Assembly (NCBI RefSeq): GCF_000423025.1
Contig: NZ_AUHE01000009.1
Span: forward strand, 78,103-142,102
From: Gordonia shandongensis DSM 45094
Lineage (GTDB): Bacteria; Actinomycetota; Actinomycetes; Mycobacteriales; Mycobacteriaceae
Length of the DNA stretch: 64,000 nucleotides
Direction: 5' to 3'
Translations under genes and position numbers: made by a program
In this document: piece by piece, positions 43,254 to 53,265 of the stretch
Position numbering within the stretch: the first letter of the stretch is position 1
Layout of the letters: each line of letters starts with the position of its first letter
The notes under the pieces: model-generated
What the model saw: the letters and a program-made list of their open reading frames with translations, nothing else
Database searches by the model: none
What the model was told of the DNA's origin: nothing

Positions 43254-44537
43254 ATGCCGTCCCCCGAGCACCCCGTCGCCCACCGATCCCCCGCCGCCCG
43301 CCGCCTTCATGTGACCGACCCCGCGCAGTACTGGGGCGGCATCGACGACGCGGTGCGCCGAGCGGGTCTGGACTCGCCGGTGCTGGCCCTCGATCTCGGT
43401 GCGCTCGAACACAACATCGCCGACCTGCGTCGGCGCGCCGGCGGCGTCCCGATCCGGGTGGCCTCCAAGTCGCTGCGGGTGCGTTCGGTGATCGACGACG
43501 TGCTGGGCCGCGAGGGCTTCGCCGGCGTGCTCGCCTTCGACGTCGCCGAAGCGCACTGGTTGGCCACCGAATCGAATGTCACCGACGTGCTCCTGGGATA
43601 CCCGACGGTGAAGCGCTCCGCCCTGGCGGCCCTCCTCGCCGACGACCTCGCGTGCTCGCGCGTGACCCTCCTGGTGGACGACCCCGCCCAGCTCGACGTC
43701 GTCGACTCCGTCGCGTCGCCCGGCTCGCGACCCGAGATCCGGGTGGCGATCGACCTCGACGCCTCGCTGCGCGCCGTCGGCGGCCGCGTCCACGTCGGCG
43801 TCCGGCGCTCACCGATCCACTCCGTGGAGCAGGCGCGCGACCTCGCCCGCACCATCGCGTCGCGCGACGGGTTCCGGCTCGTGGGCGCGATGTCGTATGA
43901 GGCGCAGGTCGCCGGCGTCGGCAATCAGGTGGCGGGCAGCACGCTGATGAACACCGCCGTCACGGCGATGCAGTCGGCGTCGATGCTCGAGTTGCGGCGC
44001 CGACGCGGGCGGGAGATCGCCGCCCTGCGCGAGGTCGCCGACCTGGAGTTCGTCAACGCCGGCGGCACCGGGTCGATCGAGGAGACCGCGAAGGACCGCG
44101 CCGTCACCGACATCGCCGCGGGCAGTGGATTCTTCGGCGGCCACCTGTTCGACACCTACCGGCACTTCCGGCCCGCACCGGCGCTCGCCTTCGGACTCGA
44201 CGTCCTGCGCCGCCCCGACACCGACATCGTCACCTGCGCGGGCGGCGGCTGGATCGCCTCCGGCCCGCCCGCCGACGACCGGGTCCCCAAACCCGTGTGG
44301 CCCGAGGGGCTGGCGTACATCGGCACCGAGGGTGCGGGCGAGGTGCAGACGCCGCTGCGCGGTGACGCGACGCGCTCCCTGGCCGTCGGCGACCGCGTGT
44401 GGTTCCGCCACACCAAGTCCGGCGAGGTGTGTGAGCGGGCCGAGGCCGTGGCGCTGATCGACCGAGACGCATCGGGGACGGCCCACGTGGCCGACGTGGT
44501 GCCCACCTACCGAGGAGAGGGGAGGTGCTTCCTGTGA
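43254..44537 (+). CDS. D-threonine aldolase / alanine racemase-fold amino acid enzyme
   Basis: 427 residues. An N-terminal alanine-racemase-type PLP barrel: VLALDLGALEHNIADLRRRA, then RVASKSLRV with the PLP lysine, VRVAIDLD-like strand IRVAIDLDASLRA, SYEAQVAGVG, FVNAGGTGSIE. The C-terminal D-serine dehydratase-like domain has TCAGGGWIASGPPADD and VGDRVWFRHTKSGEVCERA with zinc-ligand-like His/Cys. Probable D-threonine aldolase or D-amino acid deaminase. It overlaps the lactone oxidase (GTGA, 44534-44537) as Rv1769-Rv1771 neighbours do in mycobacteria. Confidence 0.85.
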   Translation: MPSPEHPVAHRSPAARRLHVTDPAQYWGGIDDAVRRAGLDSPVLALDLGALEHNIADLRRRAGGVPIRVASKSLRVRSVIDDVLGREGFAGVLAFDVAEAHWLATESNVTDVLLGYPTVKRSALAALLADDLACSRVTLLVDDPAQLDVVDSVASPGSRPEIRVAIDLDASLRAVGGRVHVGVRRSPIHSVEQARDLARTIASRDGFRLVGAMSYEAQVAGVGNQVAGSTLMNTAVTAMQSASMLELRRRRGREIAALREVADLEFVNAGGTGSIEETAKDRAVTDIAAGSGFFGGHLFDTYRHFRPAPALAFGLDVLRRPDTDIVTCAGGGWIASGPPADDRVPKPVWPEGLAYIGTEGAGEVQTPLRGDATRSLAVGDRVWFRHTKSGEVCERAEAVALIDRDASGTAHVADVVPTYRGEGRCFL

Positions 44538-45853
44538 GCACCCGCGCAACGAACACCTGGAGCAACTGGGGAGGCACCGCGTCGTGCACTCCCGAGCGGA
44601 TCATCGCACCGCAGAGCACCGACGAGCTGGCCGCCGCGGTCCGCGAGGCCGCCGACCGGGGCCGGACGGTCAAACCCGTGGGCGCCGGGCACAGTTTCTC
44701 GGAGGTCGCGGTGGCGCCCGACGTCCAGATCGCGATGTCGGGGTTCGCCGGCGTCCGCCACGTCGACCGCGAGGCGGGCCGCGTCACACTGGGCGCCGGA
44801 ACGCACCTGCATCAGATCCCGGACATCCTCGAGCCCCTCGGTCTGGCGATGACCAATCTGGGCGACGTCGACCGGCAGACCGTCTCCGGAGCCACGGCCA
44901 CGGGCACCCACGGCACGGGGGTCGCGTTCGGCGGGATCTCCACGCAGATCCGCGGCGTCACGCTCGTCGACGGAACGGGCACCGTGCGGACCGTCGCCGA
45001 GGACGATCCCGATCTCGCCGCGGCCGCGCTGGGGCTCGGCGCCCTCGGCGTCCTCACCGAGATCACCCTGCAGTGCGTGGACGCCTTCGCGATCGAGGCC
45101 GTCGAGGCGCCCGGTGACGCCGAGGAGACCTTCGCGGGATTCCTCGACGCCGTCGCGTCGACGGATCACTACGAGTTCTACTGGTTCCCGCACACCACCC
45201 GAGTCCTCACGAAGTCGAACACGCGGCTGCCCGCCGACACCCCGGCGTCCGGCCCGGGTTCGGTACGCCGTTACATCGACGACGAGCTGCTGTCGAACAA
45301 GTTCTTCGGCGCCCTGTGCGCGCTGAGCGCTCGGGTTCCGGGCGTGGTGCCGACCATCAACCAGGTCTCGGGGCGAGCGCTGTCGGCCCGGACCTACACG
45401 GACCGCTCCGATCGGATCTTCATCTCCGACCGGGGTGTCCGGTTCCGGGAGATGGAGTACGCCCTTCCCCTCGAAGCGGTTCCCGACGCGCTGCGCGAAC
45501 TGCGGGCGATGATCGACCGGCGACGGCATCGGGTGAGCTTCCCGGTGGAGGTGCGGGCCGCCGCGGCCGACGATCTGATGCTGTCCACGGCCGCCGGACG
45601 CACCTCGGGGTATATCGCCGTACACCGGTATCACCGCGACGACACCGGTTCCGCACGGGATTACTTCCGCGACGTCGAACAGATCATGGTGGCGCACGGG
45701 GGCCGTCCGCACTGGGGCAAGATGCACACGCGCGACGCCGACTATCTGCGTGGCGTCTACCCCCGGTTCGACGAGTTCCTCGAGGTGCGCGGCCGGTTCG
45801 ATCCGGAGCGGACCTTCGCCAACCCGTATCTGACGACGACGCTCGGCGCCTGA
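44534..45853 (+). CDS. FAD-linked sugar-1,4-lactone oxidase (D-arabinono/L-gulono type)
   Basis: 439 residues. N-terminal FAD-binding domain with VKPVGAGHSFSEVAV and TVSGATATGTHGTG; C-terminal ALO domain ending HWGKMHTRDADYLRGVYPRF and FDPERTFANPYL. The HWGK motif is characteristic of aldonolactone oxidoreductases. The usual covalent-flavin His in GHS is present. M. tuberculosis Rv1771 (L-gulono-1,4-lactone dehydrogenase) is the likely counterpart. GTG 44534 follows GGAGGTG and overlaps the previous stop. A 22-base duplication spans its own stop codon. Confidence 0.9.
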   Translation: MSTRATNTWSNWGGTASCTPERIIAPQSTDELAAAVREAADRGRTVKPVGAGHSFSEVAVAPDVQIAMSGFAGVRHVDREAGRVTLGAGTHLHQIPDILEPLGLAMTNLGDVDRQTVSGATATGTHGTGVAFGGISTQIRGVTLVDGTGTVRTVAEDDPDLAAAALGLGALGVLTEITLQCVDAFAIEAVEAPGDAEETFAGFLDAVASTDHYEFYWFPHTTRVLTKSNTRLPADTPASGPGSVRRYIDDELLSNKFFGALCALSARVPGVVPTINQVSGRALSARTYTDRSDRIFISDRGVRFREMEYALPLEAVPDALRELRAMIDRRRHRVSFPVEVRAAAADDLMLSTAAGRTSGYIAVHRYHRDDTGSARDYFRDVEQIMVAHGGRPHWGKMHTRDADYLRGVYPRFDEFLEVRGRFDPERTFANPYLTTTLGA

Positions 45854-45883
45854 CCCGGACCCGCTCGGCGCCCTCCTCGGGTC
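45840..45883. repeat. 22-bp duplication over the lactone-oxidase stop
   Basis: CGCTCGGCGCC occurs at 45840-45850 and 45862-45872, offset 22, with looser similarity beyond. The stop TGA is at 45851-45853. CTGACCCG (45850-45857) and CGGGTCAG (45878-45885) also form inverted arms that could act as a shared terminator with the convergent echA6-like gene. Confidence 0.55.
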
Positions 45884-46613
45884 AGCGGCCGCGGAAGACC
45901 GGTGTCCGCTTCTCCGCGCGGGCGGCCCGTCCCTCGGCGAGGTCCTCGCTCTCCCAGGCGGCCATCATCGCCGCGTGACGGTCGGCGGGCGCCTCGTCGC
46001 GGGCGCCGTCACCGGTGAGCACCAGCTTGTAGTGCGCGAGGGTGAGGGGGGCCAGCTCGGCGATCGACGCCGCCCAGTGCCGGGCGTCGGCGAGGTCGCC
46101 GATCCGGTTGGCGAATCCCAGCGCGTACGCGCGGTCGGCGGTGAGCGGGTCGCAGCCGATGAGCATGCCGCGTGCCGGGCCGGCGCCGACCAGCGAGACG
46201 AGGCGTCGAATGGTCCATTCGTCCACGGTGACGCCGATCTTCGCCGCCGGGATCCCGGCCAGGGCGTCCGGTGCCATGACGCGCAGGTCGGCGGCCATCG
46301 ACAGTTGGAGGCCGGCGCCGAGCGCGGCGCCGTTGAGGGCCGCGACCACCGGGATCGGCGTCTGCTCGATCTGTGCGATGAGGGTGACGAGCTTGTCGAT
46401 GAAGGCCGGGTCGTACACCGGGCCGGACAGGTCTGCACCGGCGCTGAAGACCGCTCCGCGACCGGTCAGGACGATTGCCCGTGCGCCGCCGTCGACGGCC
46501 GCCGAGAACGCGGCCGACAGGTCGTCGACCATCGCCTCGTCGAGCGCGTTGCGCTTGGCCTCGCGGGCCAGCTCGATGGTCGTCACGGCCCCTTCTGTAC
46601 TGCTCACAATCAT
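45882..46613 (-). CDS. EchA6-like enoyl-CoA hydratase homologue
   Basis: 243 residues of crotonase fold. Oxyanion-hole parts are VFSAGADLSG and LNGAALGAGLQLSMAADLRV. In catalytic hydratases a Glu follows the next strand (…PE..G); here the segment reads AGIPAAKIGVTVDEWTIRRL, so that Glu is missing. This agrees with EchA6 (Rv0905), a non-catalytic acyl-CoA-binding protein for mycolic acid precursors. accD3, its neighbour in M. tuberculosis, is 25 kb away in this window. ATG 46613. Confidence 0.88.
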   Translation of the reverse strand: MIVSSTEGAVTTIELAREAKRNALDEAMVDDLSAAFSAAVDGGARAIVLTGRGAVFSAGADLSGPVYDPAFIDKLVTLIAQIEQTPIPVVAALNGAALGAGLQLSMAADLRVMAPDALAGIPAAKIGVTVDEWTIRRLVSLVGAGPARGMLIGCDPLTADRAYALGFANRIGDLADARHWAASIAELAPLTLAHYKLVLTGDGARDEAPADRHAAMMAAWESEDLAEGRAARAEKRTPVFRGR

Positions 46614-46664
46614 GCGGGCATGCTATCGAGCGCCCGACCCGACCCGCTCACTAAGGGTGATCTC

Positions 46665-46693
46665 TTGACATTTTGTTGCGTTTTCCTAACACT
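46665..46693 (+). promoter_or_regulatory. Leaderless promoter of the XRE regulator
   Basis: A perfect TTGACA (46665-46670), a 16-base AT-rich spacer and TAACAC (46687-46692). The GTG start of the regulator is at 46701, eight to nine bases after the -10, and no Shine-Dalgarno is present. This is the usual picture of a leaderless actinobacterial mRNA. Confidence 0.65.
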
Positions 46694-46700
46694 TTGTCAT

Positions 46701-46973
46701 GTGAGTCCTGTCAGGCGGGGGCCGAAGCGCCCCATCTACAACCGTCTCGCAGTGCTTCGTGCCGAACGGGGCCTGTCGCGGGCCGCACTCGCCGACCTCG
46801 TCGACATCAACGTCCAATCGGTCGGCGCGCTCGAACGCGGCGACAACTACCCCAGCCTCGACCTCGCCATGCGCATCTGCGAGGTCTTCGAGCTCCCGGT
46901 GGAGGCCGTCTTCAGTCGCACCGAGTTCACGGCGATGTCCAGCGAACTGTACGGAAGGAGATCCGATGCGTGA
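46701..46973 (+). CDS. XRE-family transcriptional regulator
   Basis: A 90-residue single-domain Cro/C1-type helix-turn-helix. RLAVLRAERGLSRAALADLV, then DINVQSVGALERGDNYPSL and DLAMRICEVFELPVEAVFS. This YvaO/YozG-like type often precedes a small membrane protein or ABC transporter that it regulates, as here. It starts at GTG 46701 with no Shine-Dalgarno (leaderless). The last codons overlap the next start (46966). Confidence 0.9.
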   Translation: MSPVRRGPKRPIYNRLAVLRAERGLSRAALADLVDINVQSVGALERGDNYPSLDLAMRICEVFELPVEAVFSRTEFTAMSSELYGRRSDA

Positions 46974-47577
46974 CCCGAACTACGTGTTCCCCGAGGACGC
47001 CGTCCCCCGATGGGTCCAGCGGTACACCGAACGCTCGGCCGCCCGCCACGACCGTTTCGTCTCCTTCACCGACGGGTGGCTCCCCGGCCTGCGGAACCGC
47101 CGCGGCAGACGGGCCCTGGCCGTCACGGTCCTGATCTTCCTCGACGTGACGCTCATCGCGGCCGTCGCATCGTTCTGGAGCACCCCGTGGGCCGCGATCC
47201 CCTTCGGCGTCGGCCTGGCCGTCTCGATCACCGCGCTGATGACGCTGCGGGTCGTCACCGGATCGGTCGCCGACGCCCCCGCCGCAGTCCTCGACGAGAT
47301 CTAGCTCGCGCAGCGCAACGCCGCCCGGTCGATCTGCTACAGCCTCATCATGCCGCTGATGATCGTCGTCTACGCCCTCCTCATCACCCTGTCGATGCGC
47401 GACTCGGTGAGCAGCCAGACCCTGGTGTCCACCGCTTGGCTGCTCATCGCCTGCGTGTACGCGATCTCCTGCCTGCCCGACATCCTCGTCTCCTGGTGGA
47501 CCCAGGACCCCGACGACGAGTTCCCCGACCCCCGTACCCCGACCCGCCGCACCCCGACCCGCCGAACCCCGCCCTGA
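46966..47577 (+). pseudogene. Membrane protein interrupted by an in-frame amber codon
   Basis: It starts at ATG 46966 with a strong GGAAGGAG. The frame runs 112 codons (two helices, LAVTVLIFLDVTLIAAVASF and IPFGVGLAVSITALM), meets TAG at 47302-47304, and continues open in the same frame for 90 codons to TGA 47575. The second part reads LAQRNAARSICYSLIMPLMI and has two more helices, then a Pro/Arg/Thr tail made by a 15-base repeat. The junction DEI-stop-LAQRN is natural for one protein. It is either a recent nonsense mutation, a sequencing error, or readthrough. The family is an actinobacterial integral membrane protein beside XRE/ABC genes, unnamed. Confidence 0.75.
47533..47577 (+). repeat. 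15-bp in-frame repeat at a gene 3' end
   Basis: CGTACCCCGACCCGC (47533), CGCACCCCGACCCGC (47548) and a diverged third copy ending in the stop TGA (47577). It encodes RTPTR units at the C-terminus of the interrupted membrane protein. Confidence 0.8.
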
Positions 47578-47599
47578 CCGAACACCGGGAGAACTGACC

Positions 47600-48499
47600 G
47601 TGACCCACGCACTCCACGTCCGCGGCCTGGCCAAGAGCTACGGCCCCGTCACCGCACTGACCGATGTGACCTTCTCCGTTGCCGCCGGCGAGATCTTCGG
47701 ATTCGTCGGCAGCAACGGCGCCGGGAAGTCGACCACCATGCGCATCATCCTCGGCGTCCTGGCCGCCGACTCCGGACAGGTGCATCTCGGCGACGCCCCG
47801 ATCGACGCCGAGGCACGCAAGCGGATCGGCTACATGCCCGAGGAGCGCGGCCTGTACCCGAAGATGAAGGTCGGCGACCAACTCGTCTATCTGGCGCGCC
47901 TGCACGGACTGTCGAAGGCCGACGCCGTCGCCGCGACGCAGCGCTGGACCGGCAGACTCGGCATCGCCGAACGCATCGGCTCCGCGGTCAACGACCTGTC
48001 GCTCGGCAACCAGCAGCGCGTCCAGCTGGCCGCCGCCCTCGTCCACGACCCCGACGTCCTCGTGCTCGACGAGCCCTTCTCCGGCCTCGACCCGGTGGCG
48101 GTCGACGTGATGAGCGAGGTCCTCGTCGAGAAGGCCGCCGAAGGCATCCCCGTCATCTTCTCCTCCCACCAGCTCGACCTCGTCGAGCGTCTCTGCGACC
48201 GCGTCGGGGTGATCTCCGACGGTGTCATCAAGGCGCTCGGCACGGTCGACGAGTTGCGTCCCCGCGACGGACTGCGCCTCGAAGTGGTCGGCCCCGCCCC
48301 GTCGACCCGGTGGGCCGACGGGCTGCCCGGCGTCGTCGCCGTCGACTACGGCGACGACGCATCGCGGCGGACGGTACTGCACACCGACGCGGCCGTCGAC
48401 GACCAGGCGATCCTCGCCGCAGCACTGGCGACCGGCGAGGTCCACCGCTTCGCGACCGACGCGCCGACCCTGACCGAACTGTTCCGAGAGCTGGTGTGA
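47600..48499 (+). CDS. ABC transporter ATP-binding protein
   Basis: A 299-residue ATPase of the NatA/CcmA-like DRA family. Walker A GSNGAGKST, signature DLSLGNQQRVQLAAALV, Walker B VLVLDEPFSGLDPVA, switch His in IFSSHQLDLVE. Ends with a ~75-residue DUF4162-like C-terminal domain. It starts at GTG 47600 after CGGGAGA and overlaps the permease by GTGA (48496-48499). Together they form an exporter possibly controlled by the XRE regulator. Confidence 0.92.
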   Translation: MTHALHVRGLAKSYGPVTALTDVTFSVAAGEIFGFVGSNGAGKSTTMRIILGVLAADSGQVHLGDAPIDAEARKRIGYMPEERGLYPKMKVGDQLVYLARLHGLSKADAVAATQRWTGRLGIAERIGSAVNDLSLGNQQRVQLAAALVHDPDVLVLDEPFSGLDPVAVDVMSEVLVEKAAEGIPVIFSSHQLDLVERLCDRVGVISDGVIKALGTVDELRPRDGLRLEVVGPAPSTRWADGLPGVVAVDYGDDASRRTVLHTDAAVDDQAILAAALATGEVHRFATDAPTLTELFRELV

Positions 48500-49692
48500 C
48501 CACGATGAACTCGACCTTCACCTCCATCTCGCTCGTCGCCGGGCGCGAGATCAGCACCCGCATCCGCGAGCGCTCCTTCATCATCAGCACCGGTCTGATG
48601 CTCGCGGTCATCGTCGTCGGCGGCATCGTCTGGGCGGCCCTCTCCGGCGGCGACGGAGCCAAGTCCGTCGGCGTGGTCGGCGGCGATCCGGCACTCATGC
48701 AGTCGATCGAGACGGCGGGCGACGCCGCCGGGCAGAAGATCGACGCCCGCATGATTCCCGACGCGTCGACCGCACGCGCCGACGTCGACGACGGTGACGT
48801 CGACGCCGCGCTCATCATCGGGATCCACGGGTCCTATCGCGCGATCAGCAAGAACACGATGGACCCCACCGTCGAGGGCGTCCTGCGCGGCGTCGTCGCA
48901 CAGCGGTCCCTGACGACCGCCCTCGACGCCCGGGGTGTGGACGCCGCGACCCTCCCCCGGACCGATCTGGCGATGACCCGGACCCAGGAGCAGAAGCCGG
49001 ACGAGGCGCAGCGCATCTCGGTCGCCCTCATCGGCTCCCTGCTGCTCGTCATGGCGATCATGATGGGCGGCCTCATGGTGGCCGTCGGCGTGGTCGAGGA
49101 GAAGGCGTCGCGGATCGTCGAACTCCTGCTCTCGACGGTCCGGCCGCTGCATCTGCTGTGGGGCAAGGTCCTCGGCATCGGCACCATCTCGCTGTTCCAA
49201 GTCCTCGTCCTGGGGACGACCGCGCTGATCACCGGCCGCGCGACCGGGCTCCTGACGCTCACGGGCACCGCGACCACCGTGTTCGCGACGGTCATCGCGT
49301 GGTTCCTGCTCGGCTTCCTGTTCTTCGCCGCGCTCTACGCCGCGACGGGCGCGATGGTGAGCCGGCAGGAGGAGCTCAACTCCAGTTCGGCTCCGCTGAC
49401 GCTGCTGGCGATGGCCGTCCTGTACTCGGGGACCTTCGGCATCCAGGCGCTCGACTCACCGCTCATCGAGACGCTCAGTTGGATTCCGCCGTTCAGCGCC
49501 GTCCTCATGCCGATCCGGGTCGCCACCGGTGACACCGACACCACCCAGATCGTGGGCACGTTCGGCCTGATGATTCTGGCGTGCATGGCCGCGGTGTGGG
49601 TGGCCTCGCGGATCTACTCGCTGTCGATCCTGCGGACGGGCAGCCGCATCGGCTGGGGTGAGGTGACGCGCATGCTCACCGGTCGGCGCTGA
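48496..49692 (+). CDS. ABC-2 type permease (NatB-like)
   Basis: 398 residues. An N-terminal helix (IISTGLMLAVIVVGGIVWAA) is followed by a ~130-residue extracytoplasmic domain, then five to six helices from residue ~175. The motif EEKASRIVELLLSTVRPLHL with LWGKVLGIG is the hallmark of NatB/ABC-2 permeases. It starts at GTG 48496 within the ATPase stop; ATG 48505 is an alternative. It is a presumed sodium or lipid/drug extruder; the substrate is not determinable. Confidence 0.92.
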   Translation: MTTMNSTFTSISLVAGREISTRIRERSFIISTGLMLAVIVVGGIVWAALSGGDGAKSVGVVGGDPALMQSIETAGDAAGQKIDARMIPDASTARADVDDGDVDAALIIGIHGSYRAISKNTMDPTVEGVLRGVVAQRSLTTALDARGVDAATLPRTDLAMTRTQEQKPDEAQRISVALIGSLLLVMAIMMGGLMVAVGVVEEKASRIVELLLSTVRPLHLLWGKVLGIGTISLFQVLVLGTTALITGRATGLLTLTGTATTVFATVIAWFLLGFLFFAALYAATGAMVSRQEELNSSSAPLTLLAMAVLYSGTFGIQALDSPLIETLSWIPPFSAVLMPIRVATGDTDTTQIVGTFGLMILACMAAVWVASRIYSLSILRTGSRIGWGEVTRMLTGRR

Positions 49693-49726
49693 GCCCGGCC
49701 CTCGTCGTCGCCCGGCCCTCGTCGTC
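49693..49726. repeat. Exact 17-bp tandem duplication after a stop codon
   Basis: GCCCGGCCCTCGTCGTC at 49693-49709 is repeated without change at 49710-49726. It begins directly after the permease TGA (49690-49692) and fills most of the gap to the convergent AcuI-like gene. Confidence 0.9.
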
Positions 49727-49735
49727 GGCCCGCCG

Positions 49736-50728
49736 TCAGATCCGCACGACGCCGCGGCCGACGGATTCGCCCGCCAGAATCCGGTCGAGGTGCTCGGGGA
49801 GGTCGTCGAGGGTGATCTCGCCGATCAACCGGTCCAGATGCGCCGGCCGCAGATCGCCTTCGATCCGCTTCCACAGTGCGCGGCGCCGATGGGTCGGCGC
49901 CTGCACCGAGTCGATGCCCGCGAGGGTCACCCCGCGCAGAATGAACGGCATCACCGTCGTCGGCAGCGCGGCGCCGCCGGTCAGACCACTGGCCGCGACG
50001 GTGCCGCCGTACCGGGTGGTGCTCAGCACGTAGGCGAGGGTGCGCCCGCCGACGCAGTCGACGGCCGACGCCCAGCGCTGTGTGCCGAGCGGACGGATCG
50101 TCGCATCCGGGTCCTCGGGCAGCCGGCCGATCACCGACGCGGCACCCAGGTCGGTGAGCAGGTCGACGGCGTCGGGTTTGCCCGACGAGGCGACGACCTC
50201 GAACCCCAGCCCCGCGAGGATGTCGACCGAGACCGATCCGACGCCACCGCTCGCCCCGGTCACGAGCACCGGGCCGTCGGCCGGTGAGGCACCGGCCGCC
50301 ACCAGGGCGTCCACGCTCATCGCCGCGGTGAATCCGGCGGTGCCGACTCCGGCGGCCTCGCGGGTCGACATCGACTCGAGGACCATCACCTGGTCGGCGG
50401 GGACGCGCGCGTACTGTGCGTAGCCGCCGTGCCGGGCCGTGCCGATGTCGTGGCCGTGAGCCACCACCCGGTCACCGACCGCCACGTCGGGTGCGGACGA
50501 CGCCGAGACCACGCCGGCGATGTCGATGCCGGGGACGATCGGATACCGACGGACGACACCGCCGCGCGGCGTCACCGCCAGGGCGTCCTTGTAGTTGACG
50601 CTGGAGTATTCGACGCGGATCGTGACCTCGCCGTCGGGGAGGAAGCCCTCGTCGACGGTCTCGGCCGCGAGGGCGATGCCGTCGTCGGATTCACGGGCGA
50701 CCATCGCGGTGAACTGACGTGATGTCAT
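49736..50728 (-). CDS. Acrylyl-CoA reductase (AcuI/YhdH-like MDR oxidoreductase)
   Basis: A 330-residue zinc-independent medium-chain reductase. NYKDALAVTPRGGVVRRYPI with VPGIDIAG is the YhdH/AcuI signature; the Rossmann motif is VLVTGASGGVGSVSVDILAG, followed by SSGKPDAVDLL. It reduces acrylyl-CoA to propionyl-CoA with NADPH. No propionate genes are adjacent; FKBP and citrate synthase lie upstream on the same strand. ATG 50728 with GGGAG upstream. Confidence 0.9.
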   Translation of the reverse strand: MTSRQFTAMVARESDDGIALAAETVDEGFLPDGEVTIRVEYSSVNYKDALAVTPRGGVVRRYPIVPGIDIAGVVSASSAPDVAVGDRVVAHGHDIGTARHGGYAQYARVPADQVMVLESMSTREAAGVGTAGFTAAMSVDALVAAGASPADGPVLVTGASGGVGSVSVDILAGLGFEVVASSGKPDAVDLLTDLGAASVIGRLPEDPDATIRPLGTQRWASAVDCVGGRTLAYVLSTTRYGGTVAASGLTGGAALPTTVMPFILRGVTLAGIDSVQAPTHRRRALWKRIEGDLRPAHLDRLIGEITLDDLPEHLDRILAGESVGRGVVRI

Positions 50729-50767
50729 CTCGATCTCCCTTCCCCCGGCCTCTTCCGGTCCGACCGC

Positions 50768-51124
50768 TCAGACGCCGAGCAGATCGATCACGAAGATGAG
50801 GGTCTTGCCCGACAGCCGGTTGCCGGTGCCCGCAGCACCGTAGGCGAGTTCCGGTGGAACCACGAGGCGGCGACGACCGCCGACCTTCATGCCGGGGATC
50901 CCCTCCTGCCAGCCGGGGATCAGCGCATCGAGCGGGAATCGTGCCGACTGGCCGCGCTCCCACGACGAGTCGAACTGCTCGCCGGTGTCGAATTCGACGC
51001 CGACGTAGTGGACGTCGACGGTGCCGCCGTGCTGGGCTTCGGGGCCGTCGCCCACCACCAGATCCGTGATCTGCAGGGTGCTCGGCGGAGGGCCCTCGGG
51101 AAACTCGACTTCAGGCTTGTCCAT
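50768..51124 (-). CDS. FKBP-type peptidyl-prolyl isomerase
   Basis: 118 residues, a single FKBP domain. VDVHYVGVEFDTGEQFDSSW, FPLDALIPGWQEGIPGMKVG with the active-site Trp, and the ending RLVVPPELAYG then LIFVIDLLGV. No signal peptide is seen, so it is cytoplasmic. It begins one base after the gltA stop (51126) and is probably co-transcribed. Confidence 0.95.
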   Translation of the reverse strand: MDKPEVEFPEGPPPSTLQITDLVVGDGPEAQHGGTVDVHYVGVEFDTGEQFDSSWERGQSARFPLDALIPGWQEGIPGMKVGGRRRLVVPPELAYGAAGTGNRLSGKTLIFVIDLLGV

Positions 51125-51125
51125 G

Positions 51126-52436
<1,311 letters not shown>

Positions 52437-52466
52437 ACATACCCCTTAGAACTCGCTGGGTGAGCA

Positions 52467-52482
52467 GTTGTTGGGTAACAAC
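52467..52482. promoter_or_regulatory. Inverted repeat in the gltA / pxpB divergent region
   Basis: GTTGTT (52467-52472), GGGT, AACAAC (52477-52482): exact six-base arms, about 30 bases upstream of the gltA start (52436). It contains GGTAACAAC, which also occurs before the M23 peptidase. It could be an operator for gltA. The regulator is unknown. Confidence 0.45.
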
Positions 52483-52584
52483 CTAGTCGTGGTTCGACTC
52501 GGACGCCGCACGAGGGTCCCGCTTCGGGCGACCGACGACTCTTGTCGCACGCACAGCTTACTCACATGTCTGTAGCGTGGTGCC

Positions 52585-53265
52585 ATGCGTGAGCTCAGCG
52601 CGGGTGCCGATGCGGTCCTTCTGGAGTTCGACGTCGACCCCGCGGCGCAGGCGCACGCCGCGCACGTCGCCCGGGCGCTGCGGGCGGCCGTCGATTCGGG
52701 TGCGCTGTCCCCCTGCGATGTGGTCCTGACGGCGCACACGATCCTCGTGGAGGCCCGGCCCGGCGCCGGGCTCGACGAGTTGGCGGTTCACCGGGTGGCC
52801 CGTGCCGCGGGCGCCGCCGACGTCGCCGCGACTGCCGCCGAGTCCGTCGAGGTCGCCGACGTGCTGCTCCCGGTGGTGTACGACGGCGCCGACCTCGCCG
52901 ACGCCGCCGCGACGGCCGGGGTGTCCGTCGAGACCCTCGTCCGCACCCACTCGTCGACCCTGTGGCGCGTCCAGTTCATGGGATTCGCACCGGGTTTCGG
53001 TTATCTGGTGCCGCACCCGGGCACTCCGGTCGACGATGCTCGGCTGTTGGCGGCCGTGCCGCGTCGCGATGAGGCCCGCCCGGCGGTTCCCGCCGGATCG
53101 GTGGCCGTCGCCGCCGGGTACAGCGCCGTCTACCCGCGCAGCAGTCCCGGCGGCTGGCATCTGGTGGGCCGCACCGACGCGGTGATGTGGGACAGCGCCG
53201 CGCAGCCGCCCGCCCTGCTCACCGCCGGCCTCACGGTCCGATTCGTCGATCGGGGCGAGTCGTGA
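52585..53265 (+). CDS. pxpB: 5-oxoprolinase subunit B (allophanate hydrolase subunit 1 family)
   Basis: 226 residues. VVYDGADLADAAATAGVSVE, LVRTHSSTLWRVQFMGFAPG with FGYLVPHPG, and AVYPRSSPGGWHLVGRTD are the standard KipI/PxpB motifs. With PxpC and PxpA, family members open 5-oxoproline to glutamate using ATP. It overlaps pxpC by GTGA (53262-53265). PxpA (LamB/YcsF) is not in the window. ATG 52585. Confidence 0.92.
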   Translation: MRELSAGADAVLLEFDVDPAAQAHAAHVARALRAAVDSGALSPCDVVLTAHTILVEARPGAGLDELAVHRVARAAGAADVAATAAESVEVADVLLPVVYDGADLADAAATAGVSVETLVRTHSSTLWRVQFMGFAPGFGYLVPHPGTPVDDARLLAAVPRRDEARPAVPAGSVAVAAGYSAVYPRSSPGGWHLVGRTDAVMWDSAAQPPALLTAGLTVRFVDRGES

